NCBI GenBank assembly: GCA_009920495.1
Contig: RFZW01000010.1
Coordinates: 1-33,000 of the forward strand
Direction: 5' to 3'
From: Chitinophagia bacterium
GTDB lineage: Bacteria; Bacteroidota; Bacteroidia; Chitinophagales; Chitinophagaceae
DNA: 33,000 bases
Shown in pieces: positions 16,074 to 24,575 of the stretch (position 1 is its first letter; every line of letters begins with the position of its first letter). Position numbers and translations under genes: made by a program. The notes below the pieces were generated by a model. The model searched no databases. It saw nothing but the letters and a program-made list of their open reading frames with translations, and was not told the origin of the DNA.

Positions 16074-16820
16074 TTACACCTCTGTAAGCAATGTTTTTCC
16101 TAATAAGGATTTTACAGTGTCCATAATTGCATTTGTATCGTAATGACATTCGTTTTGTAATTCTTTCAAAGTGCCATGTTCTACAATGGTATCCGGTATT
16201 CCTAAAATTTTAATTTTAGCGTTGTAATTATGTTCGTTCATGAATTCTAAAATAGAAGAACCAAAACCGCCCACTACTGTTGCATCTTCCACAGTGATAA
16301 TCATGGAATAGTTTTGAAATACTTCATGTAATAAATCCGTATCCAAAGGTTTTACAAATCGTATATCATAATGCGCTGGGTCAATACCCTCTGGGCGTAA
16401 ATTGCGAATCGCAGTTTGAACAAAATTACCAGGGTGTCCAAAACTTAAAATTGCAATATCCTTACCATCCTTCAGTTTGCGGCCTTTACCAATTTCTATT
16501 TTTTCAAAAGGTTTTTGCCAATCTACCATGACGCCTTCTCCTCTTGGATAACGAATGACAAAAGGCAGGTTAGTTTCAGGAAGTTGTGCAGTGTACATCA
16601 AATTGCGCAATTCTTGTTCGTTCATTGGTGCACTAATGATCATATTAGGGATACATCTGAAAAAAGCAATATCATAACAACCATGATGTGTTGGACCATC
16701 TTCGCCTACTAAACCAGCGCGATCCAAACAAAATACGACAGGTAATTTTTGAATTTGCAAAAAACTTTGATGCCTTGCGTTGCAAGTCCAGCACTTAAAG
16801 TAACTGCATGTTGTTCGCAA
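16074..16820 (-). CDS. dxs: 1-Deoxy-D-xylulose-5-phosphate synthase, C-terminal fragment of a frame-broken gene
   Basis: Transketolase-like pyrimidine-binding and C-terminal domains of DXS. Homology starts at about QKLPVVFCLDRAGLVGEDG; the about 27 residues before it, from the nominal start at 16820, are out-of-frame reading of the other part. GPTHHGCYDIAF, SAPMNEQELRNL, FVIRYPRGEG and TVEDATVVGGFGSSI are typical. The upstream part lies in another frame (16709-17941). Adding about 55 missing nt to the span 16074-17941 would give exactly 641 codons, a normal 640-residue DXS. Without the missing piece the enzyme lacks active-site lining. Confidence 0.87.
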   Translation of the reverse strand: MRTTCSYFKCWTCNARHQSFLQIQKLPVVFCLDRAGLVGEDGPTHHGCYDIAFFRCIPNMIISAPMNEQELRNLMYTAQLPETNLPFVIRYPRGEGVMVDWQKPFEKIEIGKGRKLKDGKDIAILSFGHPGNFVQTAIRNLRPEGIDPAHYDIRFVKPLDTDLLHEVFQNYSMIITVEDATVVGGFGSSILEFMNEHNYNAKIKILGIPDTIVEHGTLKELQNECHYDTNAIMDTVKSLLGKTLLTEV

Positions 16821-17941
16821 ATGCCCACATCAAATGCGCGGTGCGGCATTTCATCCATCATGAATTTTAAAGAAGAGCCACTTGGCATTGCAGGTGTTAC
16901 GCCCATTATTTGCGGATTCACTTTTGCTAATTCAACAATACTATGTCCAAATACATCTTGGTATTTTGGCGGTTGTGGGGTTTCAATTTTTTTCTTAATT
17001 ATTTCCCCTGTTAATTTATCAAACAAACCTGGGGCATGCCATTTGGTTTGGTCTTTTTCTGCTAAGGCATAGCCCTTTCCTTTCACCGTAATAATATGTA
17101 AAAGTTTAGGTCCAGGAATTTCCTTCAAGTCCTTTAGGGTATCCACCAAATTGGCAATATTATGTCCATCAATAGGACCAAAGTATCTAAGTTGTAAAGC
17201 TTCAAAAATATTACTGCTTTTGGAAACCACTCCTTTCACACTCGCTTCCATTTTAGAAGCCATTTCGCGTGTAAAGTTTTTGCCAATAGGTAATTTGCCC
17301 ATCAGGCTCCAAATTTCATCACGTACTTTATTATAAGTAGGTGAAGTACTAATATCTGTTAAGTATTCTCTTAAAGCCCCAACATTGGGGTCAATACTCA
17401 TATTGTTATCGTTCAATATAATTAGCACATCACTATCTGCAATACCTGCATGGTTCATTGCTTCAAAAGCCATACCAGCTGTCATGGAGCCATCCCCAAT
17501 GATAGCCACTGATTTTCTATTTTCGCCCTTGTATTTGGCAGCCATGGCCATTCCTAGCGCTGCTGAGATGGAGGTGGAGGAATGACCCACACCAAAAGTG
17601 TCATATTCGCTTTCACTTCTTTTTGGGAAACCACTTAACCCCTTATATTTTCTGTTGGTAACAAATTGTTCGCGACGACCCGTTAAAATTTTATGTCCAT
17701 AAGCCTGATGACCTACATCCCAAACCAACTGATCATAAGGTGTATTGTAAACATAATGCAAAGCCACGCTAAGTTCAACAACACCAAGGCTTGCCGAAAA
17801 ATGGCCTCCATGAATACTAACAACATCAATAATGTATTGTCTTAATTCATTACATACCTGATGCAATTGTTCCCTGCTCACTTTTTTCAAGTCCTGGGGC
17901 GTATTGATGGTATTTAAAAGAGGTCCGGCTGTTATTTGCAT
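16709..17941 (-). CDS. dxs: 1-Deoxy-D-xylulose-5-phosphate synthase, N-terminal fragment of the same broken gene
   Basis: DXS condenses pyruvate and glyceraldehyde 3-phosphate, the first step of the MEP isoprenoid pathway, with thiamine diphosphate. This part has HGGHFSASLGVVELSVAL, WDVGHQAYGHKILTGR, the cofactor motif AIIGDGSMTAGMAFEAMNHA with ILNDNNMSI, and EQHAVTLSAGLATQGIKVFC. After KVFC the family reads about 20 conserved residues (IYSTFLQRAYDQ and onward) before QKLPVVF. Here the reading goes straight to an out-of-frame tail (KFKNYLSYFVWIALV) and stops. ATG 17941 is the start. A possible promoter, CAA 17989-17991 and TAAAAGTA 17959-17966 read on the minus strand as TTG-N22-TACTTTTA, lies upstream. 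Confidence 0.88.
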   Translation of the reverse strand: MQITAGPLLNTINTPQDLKKVSREQLHQVCNELRQYIIDVVSIHGGHFSASLGVVELSVALHYVYNTPYDQLVWDVGHQAYGHKILTGRREQFVTNRKYKGLSGFPKRSESEYDTFGVGHSSTSISAALGMAMAAKYKGENRKSVAIIGDGSMTAGMAFEAMNHAGIADSDVLIILNDNNMSIDPNVGALREYLTDISTSPTYNKVRDEIWSLMGKLPIGKNFTREMASKMEASVKGVVSKSSNIFEALQLRYFGPIDGHNIANLVDTLKDLKEIPGPKLLHIITVKGKGYALAEKDQTKWHAPGLFDKLTGEIIKKKIETPQPPKYQDVFGHSIVELAKVNPQIMGVTPAMPSGSSLKFMMDEMPHRAFDVGICEQHAVTLSAGLATQGIKVFCKFKNYLSYFVWIALV

Positions 17942-18058
17942 TAAAACAATTTGGAATGTAAAAGTAAGTTAATAACATAAAAATATAGCAAAAGTTTAAA
18001 ATGACGAAAATCATTGCCGTGTAACCAGCTATTCGACCATTAATCCCAAAATGGCCTT

Positions 18059-18074
18059 AATTCCAGCTGGAATT
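18059..18074. promoter_or_regulatory. 16-bp perfect palindrome in the promoter of the two-component operon
   Basis: AATTCCAGCTGGAATT is its own reverse complement. It lies just upstream of the -7 box at 18079-18086, in the spacer to where the -33 element should be, the usual place for an operator of a dimeric regulator. Confidence 0.5.
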
Positions 18075-18078
18075 GGAG

Positions 18079-18086
18079 TAAATTTG
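18079..18086 (+). promoter_or_regulatory. Predicted -7 box of the histidine kinase operon
   Basis: TAAATTTG matches TAnnTTTG and ends only 5 nt before ATG 18092, which predicts a leaderless or nearly leaderless mRNA. Confidence 0.45.
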
Positions 18087-18091
18087 AGAAG

Positions 18092-19192
18092 ATGAAAAAC
18101 AATCAAACTAGGTATTGGATGTGTCAAATTGGAGGATGGCTCAGCTATGGGCTTACCCTGATCTTTTTTTCCTACGTACTTGAAAGGCAATTGAGCCCTG
18201 TTTTTTATCCAAGAATGTTTATCAATCTTTTGTTGGGACTAAGTTTGACGCATTTATTGAGACTAGTTATTTTAAAGGTAGGACTTCGACCGCCCATGCC
18301 ATCAGGTCAATGGTGGAAAATTTTATTGTTATTTTTTGGGTATGCCGTTTTATTTAGCTTTTTAATTAGCAGTATTTTTGAAATTTTTAAGTTGTATGAT
18401 GCTGGACGAAAAATGACCCAGTATACTTTTCCCAGTTTAAATATTCAAAGTATTGTTTCTGAATGGAATTCAGCTAGGGTTACCAAGCGCTTTTTTATCA
18501 GTCTTGTGTTTGACACCCCTATTTCTTTAATTTGGATTTCGGTATATATGCTTTGGCATTTTATAGAGTTCAGTAATTCAGAAGCGATTAATAAAATAAA
18601 ACTGGAATCCTTAATCAAGGAATTAGAATTGAAAACAATTAAGTCGCAAATTAATCCGCATTTTATTTTTAATGCCTTAAATAGTATTCGTGCATTAGTT
18701 GATGAAAACCCAACCAGGGCAAGACAAGCAATTACAGAGCTGAGTAATATTTTAAGAAGTAGTATTCAGGCGGATAAAGTTGAAATCACAACACTCGAAA
18801 AGGAGTTAACCATTGTCAAGGATTACTTAGCATTGGAGCATATTCGCTTCGAAGATAGATTGCAGGTGATTTATGAAATTACCCCCACCACTTTATTAAA
18901 TAAAGTACCTCCAATGATGTTGCAAACATTGGTTGAAAATGCGATTAAGCATGGTCTAAGCAAGCAGCCTGGGGTTTGTCAAATAAAAATTATTTCAAAA
19001 TTTGAAGATGACAAACATCTTTTACTGGTTCAAAATACTGGCGTTTTGGAGAAGATTGAAAAAGATGGTTTTGGCTTACAAAGTACCAGAGAACGACTAA
19101 ATATTTTATACAAAGGAATGGCTGAATTTGAAATATACCAAGACGCACCTAATCAAGTTACAGCCAAATTAGTAATACCTATTTCAGCTTAA
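18092..19192 (+). CDS. LytS/YehU-type sensor histidine kinase
   Basis: A 366-residue membrane kinase. Residues 1 to about 180 contain about four hydrophobic helices with no extracellular sensor domain of note. The His_kinase domain (PF06580 type) has KSQINPHFIFNALNSIRALV with phospho-acceptor H190. The ATPase domain has VPPMMLQTLVENAIKHGL (N box) and GFGLQSTRERLNILY (G box). It passes phosphate to the LytTR regulator encoded 11 nt downstream, so the two form an operon. The signal is unknown. No target gene such as a holin-like or transporter pair lies beside it. Confidence 0.9.
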   Translation: MKNNQTRYWMCQIGGWLSYGLTLIFFSYVLERQLSPVFYPRMFINLLLGLSLTHLLRLVILKVGLRPPMPSGQWWKILLLFFGYAVLFSFLISSIFEIFKLYDAGRKMTQYTFPSLNIQSIVSEWNSARVTKRFFISLVFDTPISLIWISVYMLWHFIEFSNSEAINKIKLESLIKELELKTIKSQINPHFIFNALNSIRALVDENPTRARQAITELSNILRSSIQADKVEITTLEKELTIVKDYLALEHIRFEDRLQVIYEITPTTLLNKVPPMMLQTLVENAIKHGLSKQPGVCQIKIISKFEDDKHLLLVQNTGVLEKIEKDGFGLQSTRERLNILYKGMAEFEIYQDAPNQVTAKLVIPISA

Positions 19193-19203
19193 AAAATTAT
19201 TAT

Positions 19204-20004
19204 ATGCCAATTACAGCCATAATCATTGACGACGAAAGGTTAGCGCGCAATGAGCTAAAAAAATTACTAGAACAACATACCGAAATTCAAATAATTGATG
19301 AAGCGAGTGGGGTGGATGAAGGTGTTGAAAAAATAGAATTAGCGCGTCCCGATTTGATATTTTTAGATATTCAAATGCCAGGGAAAACCGGTTTTGATTT
19401 GTTAGGAGAATTAGAAAAAGCGCCCAAGGTCATTTTCACGACTGCTTTTGATGAATTTGCCTTAAAAGCTTTTGAAGTGAATGCATTGGATTACCTATTA
19501 AAACCCATTGATCCTAATAGATTAAGTGACGCCATTCAAAAATTACAAACTGAAATAGCATTAGAACAAGCCAGCATCTTGGGAAGTTCTACAAGAGGCC
19601 CTTTGACGGAAGCGGATCAAGTGTTTGTAAAAGATGGAGAGAAATGTTGGTTTGTTAAATTGGCGGAAATAAGATTATTTGAAAGTGTAGGCAACTACGC
19701 CAAAGTATATTTTTCCACCCACAAGCCTTTAATCTTAAAGTCATTAAATGCATTGGAAGACCGATTGGATGAGCATGTATTTTTTAGGGCCAATCGCAAG
19801 CATATCATCAACCTACATTGGATTGAAAAAATTGAACCTTATTTTAATGGCGGATTATTGGTGGAATTAAAGGGAGGTGAAAAAATTGAAATTAGCCGAC
19901 GTCAAACGGTGAAATTTAAGGGTTTTAGTTCAAACTATGAATCGCTTCTGCGATGGATTGAATCAATGCAGGATCTTTTTCAACGGCGTTCCCAACCACA
20001 ATGA
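19204..20004 (+). CDS. LytTR-family response regulator
   Basis: A 266-residue regulator. The receiver domain (about 1-120) has IIDDERLARNELKKLL, phospho-acceptor D55 in LIFLDIQMPGKTGFDLL, and LDYLLKPID with the conserved Lys. The LytTR DNA-binding domain (about 145-240) has FVKDGEKCWFVKLAEIRLFE, GNYAKVYF, FFRANRKHIINLHWIEKIEP and EISRRQTVKFK. LytTR regulators usually end a few residues after that last motif; this one runs on for about 28 residues, and the tail is coded antisense to the end of pcrB, giving an 80-bp convergent overlap. Loss of the original stop is possible. Confidence 0.88.
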   Translation: MPITAIIIDDERLARNELKKLLEQHTEIQIIDEASGVDEGVEKIELARPDLIFLDIQMPGKTGFDLLGELEKAPKVIFTTAFDEFALKAFEVNALDYLLKPIDPNRLSDAIQKLQTEIALEQASILGSSTRGPLTEADQVFVKDGEKCWFVKLAEIRLFESVGNYAKVYFSTHKPLILKSLNALEDRLDEHVFFRANRKHIINLHWIEKIEPYFNGGLLVELKGGEKIEISRRQTVKFKGFSSNYESLLRWIESMQDLFQRRSQPQ

Positions 20005-20671
20005 TATCCGCACCAGCAATACAGTTTTGTTTTGCTTTCTCAGGTGTGGTGATACCACCACCCACGACTAATGGAATTTGAATATGTGCACTCACTTTTG
20101 CAATCATTTCAGTAGGGATGGCTTTTTGCGCACCACTTCCAGCATCCATATAAATTAACTTTTGACCTAACATTTCTCCGGCCATGGCAGTGCACAAAGC
20201 GATATCATTTTTATTCGAAGGAATCGGGTTCGAATTTGAAATGTAGGAAACAGTAGTTGGGGTGCCACCATCAATAAGCATATATCCAACGGATATAATT
20301 TCAAGACCGCTTTTTTTAACAAAAGGAGCACTGATGACATGTTGCCCTATAAGTAATTCTGCGTTGCGCCCAGATATTAAAGACAAATATAAAAGGGCAT
20401 CAGCTTTTGGTGTAATTTGATCAGGAGATCCAGGAAAAAGTATCACTGGAATGTTACATTGTTTTTTGATACTTGCAACTACTGTATCCAAAGTATCGGT
20501 CACTACTAAACTCCCACCTACAAAAAAATAATCTACTTTGGACTTAACTGCAATGTCAATGGTTTGGGTTAAACTTTGCTCATTTATTTTATCAGGGTCA
20601 ATTAAAACAGCAAATGCTTTTTTGGCATTTGATTTCCCCTGCGTAATAATATCGTATAGTTTATTTTTCAT
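19925..20671 (-). CDS. pcrB: Geranylgeranylglyceryl/heptaprenylglyceryl phosphate synthase family protein
   Basis: A 248-residue TIM-barrel prenyltransferase that joins a prenyl diphosphate to sn-glycerol-1-phosphate. Visible features are AFAVLIDPDK at strand 1, YFFVGGSLVV, ILFPGSPDQITPKADALLYL, SVGYMLIDGGTPTTV, and the phosphate-binding end IPLVVGGGITTPEKAKQ plus GADIIVVGNAVEKDP. Bacteroidota members make ether-linked prenylglyceryl phosphates of unclear final use; chain length cannot be set from sequence alone. ATG 20671 (MKNKLYDII) is chosen over the codon at 20707. Its 3' end overlaps the regulator gene by 80 bp; its own C-terminus looks normal, so the overlap comes from the regulator. 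Confidence 0.85.
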   Translation of the reverse strand: MKNKLYDIITQGKSNAKKAFAVLIDPDKINEQSLTQTIDIAVKSKVDYFFVGGSLVVTDTLDTVVASIKKQCNIPVILFPGSPDQITPKADALLYLSLISGRNAELLIGQHVISAPFVKKSGLEIISVGYMLIDGGTPTTVSYISNSNPIPSNKNDIALCTAMAGEMLGQKLIYMDAGSGAQKAIPTEMIAKVSAHIQIPLVVGGGITTPEKAKQNCIAGADIIVVGNAVEKDPALIQSIAEAIHSLN

Positions 20672-20989
20672 TTTATAAGCCCGTGTAAGGTGCAATATTT
20701 TTTCCAAAAAAACATATAATAAAACAGGTAAAAATTATTTTTCTCTGTTTTATTTACTTCCAAGCGCCATTTAGGTCATAGGAGTTGATTGTTTGTTGGA
20801 ATCCCCAAAAATATTGATTTTATTGCAACCTTGGATAGGCCCCCCAGACAAATACTAAAAATTTCAAACATCCAAGGTTTTTTTTTCGCAGAAACTAACA
20901 TGTCTTGGGGATAAATCACGAAAATCAAGCCGGATATAGGGTTTGATTTAATTCACATTTCTTTTCCACAGCTGTTGATATTTCGATGC
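20672..20989. other. Intergenic region with nested inverted repeats
   Basis: No gene is seen between pcrB and the nrdJ promoter. It holds two nested inverted repeats. The outer is ATCCCCAA 20801-20808 with TTGGGGAT 20905-20912. The inner is AACCTTGGAT 20827-20836 with ATCCAAGGTT 20870-20879, followed on the plus strand by nine T (20878-20886), which looks like a terminator or the end of a small RNA. I looked for a cobalamin riboswitch before the B12-dependent reductase and did not recognise one. Confidence 0.45.
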
Positions 20990-21019
20990 TTGAATTATGA
21001 TTTTAGAAGGATATTTTCG
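20990..21019 (+). promoter_or_regulatory. Predicted nrdJ promoter (TTG-N19-TATTTTCG)
   Basis: TTG 20990-20992 and TATTTTCG 21012-21019 match the Bacteroidota pattern with optimal 19-nt spacing and one mismatch in the -7 box (C for T). It predicts a leader of about 64 nt that begins with the hairpin at 21024-21053. Confidence 0.5.
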
Positions 21020-21023
21020 TATA

Positions 21024-21053
21024 CCCATCAAGGTTTTTGAAAAACCTAATGGG
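21024..21053 (+). promoter_or_regulatory. 5'-leader hairpin of nrdJ
   Basis: CCCAT 21024-21028 pairs with ATGGG 21049-21053, and AGGTTTTT 21031-21038 with AAAAACCT 21040-21047, separated by a small internal loop. It stands at the predicted 5' end of the message, where it could protect the RNA or serve control. Confidence 0.45.
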
Positions 21054-21087
21054 ATAACCCACTAACATCCTTAAATAGAACAAGACC

Positions 21088-22518
21088 ATGGCTACTCCTA
21101 AAACAAAAAAAGGCTTACAATTTACGCGCCTATTTACAAAAGAAAATGTTTCTCCATTTGATCAATTCGATTATGATTACCGAGATAGTGTAATCAAAAA
21201 TCCAAACGGAGAAAAAGTGTTTGAGATGACCAATGTGGAAGTTCCAAAACAGTGGAGTCAAATTGCAACAGATATTCTTGCACAGAAATATTTTAGAAAA
21301 GCGGGTGTGCCTCAAGCAGATGGTTCCTTAGGTCGTGAAACAACTGTGAAGCAAGTAGCGCATCGTATGGCAAATTGTTGGAGAGTGTGGGGTGAGCGTT
21401 ATGGTTATTTTGCAACCGAACAAGATGCACAAATATTTTATGAGGAGTTAGTATATAGTATTTTAAATCAAGCTTGTGTTCCAAATTCACCACAATGGTT
21501 TAATACAGGTTTACATGAAAGTTATGGTATTACAGGTGGTGCGCAAGGGCACTATTATGTTGATCCAAAAGATAAAAAATTAAAGAGATCAACAAGTGCA
21601 TATGAGCGTCCGCAACCGCATGCTTGTTTTATCTTGAGTGTAAGTGATGATTTAGTGAACGAAGGTGGTATTATGGATTTATGGACAAGAGAAGCAAGAA
21701 TTTTTAAATACGGATCTGGGGTTGGAACCAACTTCTCTCAAATTAGAGGCGCTAACGAGAAATTATCTGGTGGCGGTTCATCAAGTGGCTTAATGAGCTT
21801 CTTGAAAATTGGTGATCGCGCGGCAGGTGCGATTAAGTCAGGTGGTACTACACGTCGTGCTGCTAAAATGGTTTGTTTGGATTTAGATCATCCAGAAGTA
21901 ATGGACTTCATTAACTGGAAAGTAAAAGAAGAAGATAAAGTAGCTGCTTTAATAGCGGCTGGTTATGACAATAGTTATGAAGGAGAAGCATATGCAACTG
22001 TGTCTGGGCAAAACTCAAACAACTCGGTGCGTATTCCGAACAGCTTCTTTAAAGCATTGTCTGAAAATGGCAATTGGGAATTAAAAGCACGTACCGATGG
22101 TCGTGTGATGCAATCAATACCTGCACGTGAAGTATGGGATCAAATTGCAAACGCTGCATGGCGTTGTGCGGATCCAGGAACACAATATGATACTACTATT
22201 AATGAGTGGCATACTTGTCCAAAAGGGGGAAGAATTAACGCTTCTAACCCATGTTCAGAATATATGTTCTTGGACAACACGGCTTGTAACCTAGCGTCTA
22301 TCAATTTGCGCAAATTCTTTAATGAGTCTGACAACACTTTTGATGTAACTGGTTTTGAGTATACGACAAGATTATGGGCTACTGTATTAGAAGTTTCTAT
22401 TTTAATGGCGCAGTTCCCTTCTAAAGAAGTAGCACAATTATCATATGACTACAGAACGCGAAGAAGCACGTGGTATTGCAGGATCAATCACTGCGATCAT
22501 GACGGGCGTTGCTTATAA
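21088..22518 (+). CDS. nrdJ: Vitamin B12-dependent (class II) ribonucleotide reductase, N-terminal fragment of a frame-broken gene
   Basis: Class II reductase that makes deoxyribonucleotides with adenosylcobalamin as radical source. This 476-residue part has the catalytic core: C180 in [12 protein letters not shown] (redox Cys), C389 in SNPCSEY (thiyl radical site with its Asn and Glu) and C400 in [11 protein letters not shown] (second redox Cys). [13 protein letters not shown] and [19 protein letters not shown] are also typical. After QLSYDYRT at 22458 the family continues with about 21 conserved residues (LGLGYANLG and onward) before EEARGIAG. These are missing and the frame changes. About 62 missing nt would restore one protein of about 1109 residues. 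Confidence 0.9.
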   Translation: MATPKTKKGLQFTRLFTKENVSPFDQFDYDYRDSVIKNPNGEKVFEMTNVEVPKQWSQIATDILAQKYFRKAGVPQADGSLGRETTVKQVAHRMANCWRVWGERYGYFATEQDAQIFYEELVYSILNQACVPNSPQWFNTGLHESYGITGGAQGHYYVDPKDKKLKRSTSAYERPQPHACFILSVSDDLVNEGGIMDLWTREARIFKYGSGVGTNFSQIRGANEKLSGGGSSSGLMSFLKIGDRAAGAIKSGGTTRRAAKMVCLDLDHPEVMDFINWKVKEEDKVAALIAAGYDNSYEGEAYATVSGQNSNNSVRIPNSFFKALSENGNWELKARTDGRVMQSIPAREVWDQIANAAWRCADPGTQYDTTINEWHTCPKGGRINASNPCSEYMFLDNTACNLASINLRKFFNESDNTFDVTGFEYTTRLWATVLEVSILMAQFPSKEVAQLSYDYRTRRSTWYCRINHCDHDGRCL

Positions 22519-24355
22519 AACATCGGCTGAATTAGCTTCATTCTTAGGTGCTTTTGATAGATATGAAGAAAATAAAGAAGATATGTTACGTGTAATGCGT
22601 AATCACCGCGCTGCTGCTTATGATGCAGAAGGTGCTTATGTAGGTCTTGAAATTAAACCACAAGGAATTAAAGCACAACATACGCCTGATTATTTATTGA
22701 AAGCTGCAACGAAGGCTTGGGATGATGCAGTTCAATTAGGTGAAAAATATGGTTATAGAAATGCACAAACAACTGTAATCGCGCCAACTGGAACGATTGG
22801 TTTAGTAATGGATTGCGATACTACAGGTGTTGAACCAGATTTTGCTTTAGTGAAATTTAAAAAATTATCAGGCGGTGGATATTTTAAAATAATCAACCAA
22901 TCGGTACCACAAGCATTAAAGAATTTAGGATATACACAAGCTGAAAATGATGCAATTGTAAACTTTGCTGTTGGACATGCAAGTTTCGCAGGGGCGCCAC
23001 ATATTAATAATGAATCTTTATTAGCGAAAGGATTTTTACCTGAAGAAATCGCTAAATTAAATGGTGCTGCAAAATCAGCATTTGAAATTGGATTCATATT
23101 TAACCGTTTCACATTGGGTGATGCTTGTTTAACAAGATTAGGTTTTAAAGAAGAGGTTTTTGCTGATTGGTCATTTAACTTATTAGAATCATTAGGATTT
23201 ACAGAAGATCAAATTGATGCTGCCAACGATTATGTTTGTGGTACTATGACTGTAGAAGGGGCACCAGCATTAAAAGAGGAGCATTTGTCAATATTTGATT
23301 GTGCGAATAAAAATGGTAAAAAAGGCGAAAGATACATTCACGCGCATGGTCATATTAGAATGATGGCTGCTTGCCAACCATTCTTATCGGGTGCGATTTC
23401 TAAAACTATTAACCTTCCTAACGAAGCGACTGTTGAAGAAATTGCTGATTCTTATTTAATGAGTTGGACCCTAGGTTTAAAAGCGAATGCTATTTACCGT
23501 GATGGTTCTAAATTAAGCCAGCCTTTAAGTACAAAATCAGATAAAAAGAAAAAAGCAGATGCAGCAACTGAAGAGGAAGTTGCAGTTGCAGAAGGCGGTT
23601 CTCAATTGGTTGACTTAAGTAAATTAAATGTTGATGAGTTGTTAGAAGAAGTTCAAAAAAGAATGTCTGCTTCAACGGATACTAAATTTAAGCGTCAACT
23701 TTCTAGAATCGTTGAGCGTAAATCATTGCCTGCTAAGCGTCGTGGGTTTACACAAAAAGCACGTATCGGCGGACAAGTATTATTCTTAAGAACAGGCGAA
23801 TACAATGACAGCACTTTAGGAGAAATATTTATCGATTTAGCAAAAGAAGGTTCAACACTTCGTAGTTTAATGAACTGTTTTGCCATCTCAATTTCAGTTG
23901 GTTTACAATATGGCGTTCCATTGGAAGAGTTTGTAGAGAAATTTGTATTTACCAAGTTTGAACCTTCAGGAATGGTTGATCATCCAAATATCAAAACAAC
24001 TACATCCATAGTTGACTTTATATTCCGTTCATTAGCGTATGAATATTTAGGCAGAACCGATTTAGTGCATGTATTAGACAAGCCGACAGTTGAAAATTTA
24101 GGTGAGGAGGGCGACATTACATTAGTGGGAAAGCCTGAGCTAAGTAGCATTCGTGTTACCGCGCCAACAGTTGCGAAAGCAAATGTAGCGGTAGCCGTTG
24201 AAACAACTGCTGGTGGATCCATGGATCAAGTACAAGCAGCTGCTAAGAGCATGCAAAGTGATGCGCCAGCTTGTAGCACTTGTGGACATATTACAATCAG
24301 AAGCGGTACTTGCTATAAATGCTTGAACTGTGGAACCTCAATGGGGTGCAGTTGA
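22445..24355 (+). CDS. nrdJ: Vitamin B12-dependent ribonucleotide reductase, C-terminal fragment of the same broken gene
   Basis: The remaining 631 residues of NrdJ; homology starts at [16 protein letters not shown] (codon 22460), after five out-of-frame residues from the ATG at 22445. It has [21 protein letters not shown] (the PTGT phosphate-binding motif) and [14 protein letters not shown]. After a Lys/Glu-rich linker it carries the C-terminal regulatory part and the zinc-ribbon tail [21 protein letters not shown] ending in GCS, which re-reduces the active site. The 3' end is intact and followed by two hairpins. Confidence 0.9.
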   Translation: MTTEREEARGIAGSITAIMTGVAYKTSAELASFLGAFDRYEENKEDMLRVMRNHRAAAYDAEGAYVGLEIKPQGIKAQHTPDYLLKAATKAWDDAVQLGEKYGYRNAQTTVIAPTGTIGLVMDCDTTGVEPDFALVKFKKLSGGGYFKIINQSVPQALKNLGYTQAENDAIVNFAVGHASFAGAPHINNESLLAKGFLPEEIAKLNGAAKSAFEIGFIFNRFTLGDACLTRLGFKEEVFADWSFNLLESLGFTEDQIDAANDYVCGTMTVEGAPALKEEHLSIFDCANKNGKKGERYIHAHGHIRMMAACQPFLSGAISKTINLPNEATVEEIADSYLMSWTLGLKANAIYRDGSKLSQPLSTKSDKKKKADAATEEEVAVAEGGSQLVDLSKLNVDELLEEVQKRMSASTDTKFKRQLSRIVERKSLPAKRRGFTQKARIGGQVLFLRTGEYNDSTLGEIFIDLAKEGSTLRSLMNCFAISISVGLQYGVPLEEFVEKFVFTKFEPSGMVDHPNIKTTTSIVDFIFRSLAYEYLGRTDLVHVLDKPTVENLGEEGDITLVGKPELSSIRVTAPTVAKANVAVAVETTAGGSMDQVQAAAKSMQSDAPACSTCGHITIRSGTCYKCLNCGTSMGCS

Positions 24356-24356
24356 T

Positions 24357-24393
24357 TTTTTGGAAATTTTATAAAATATAAAATTTCCAAAAA
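24357..24393. terminator. AT-rich 17-bp hairpin after nrdJ
   Basis: 24357-24373 (TTTTTGGAAATTTTATA) pairs perfectly with 24377-24393, loop AAA. It begins one base after the nrdJ stop codon. The symmetric T/A flanks could serve either strand. Confidence 0.55.
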
Positions 24394-24410
24394 TATCCTC
24401 TAATGATTTT

Positions 24411-24440
24411 AATCCCCACCCATTAACGGGTGGGGATTTT
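24411..24440 (+). terminator. Rho-independent terminator of nrdJ
   Basis: AATCCCCACCC 24411-24421 pairs with GGGTGGGGATT 24428-24438, six-base loop, followed by a T-run (to 24441). It is a strong GC-rich terminator. The rest of the gap to the next gene (24441-24575) shows no gene. Confidence 0.8.
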
Positions 24441-24575
24441 TACTTTAAATGTACCCTAAAGGAAACCTGGCCTTTTGCTTTTACTAAAACGCAAACTTTC
24501 ATGTAAAAATTAGGCAACCATTAATAATTTTCTTTAAATTCATAGTTCAATACAACTAGAGAAAAAAATAGCATT

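Noticed and set aside
20672..21087. Cobalamin riboswitch ahead of the B12-dependent reductase
   Set aside because: No B12-box-like conserved core could be recognised; only generic stem-loops are seen.
5076..22460. Splits in ileS, dxs and nrdJ as intein, intron or programmed frameshift cases
   Set aside because: Conserved residues are missing at each junction and nothing is inserted. Neither splicing nor frameshifting could supply the lost codons.
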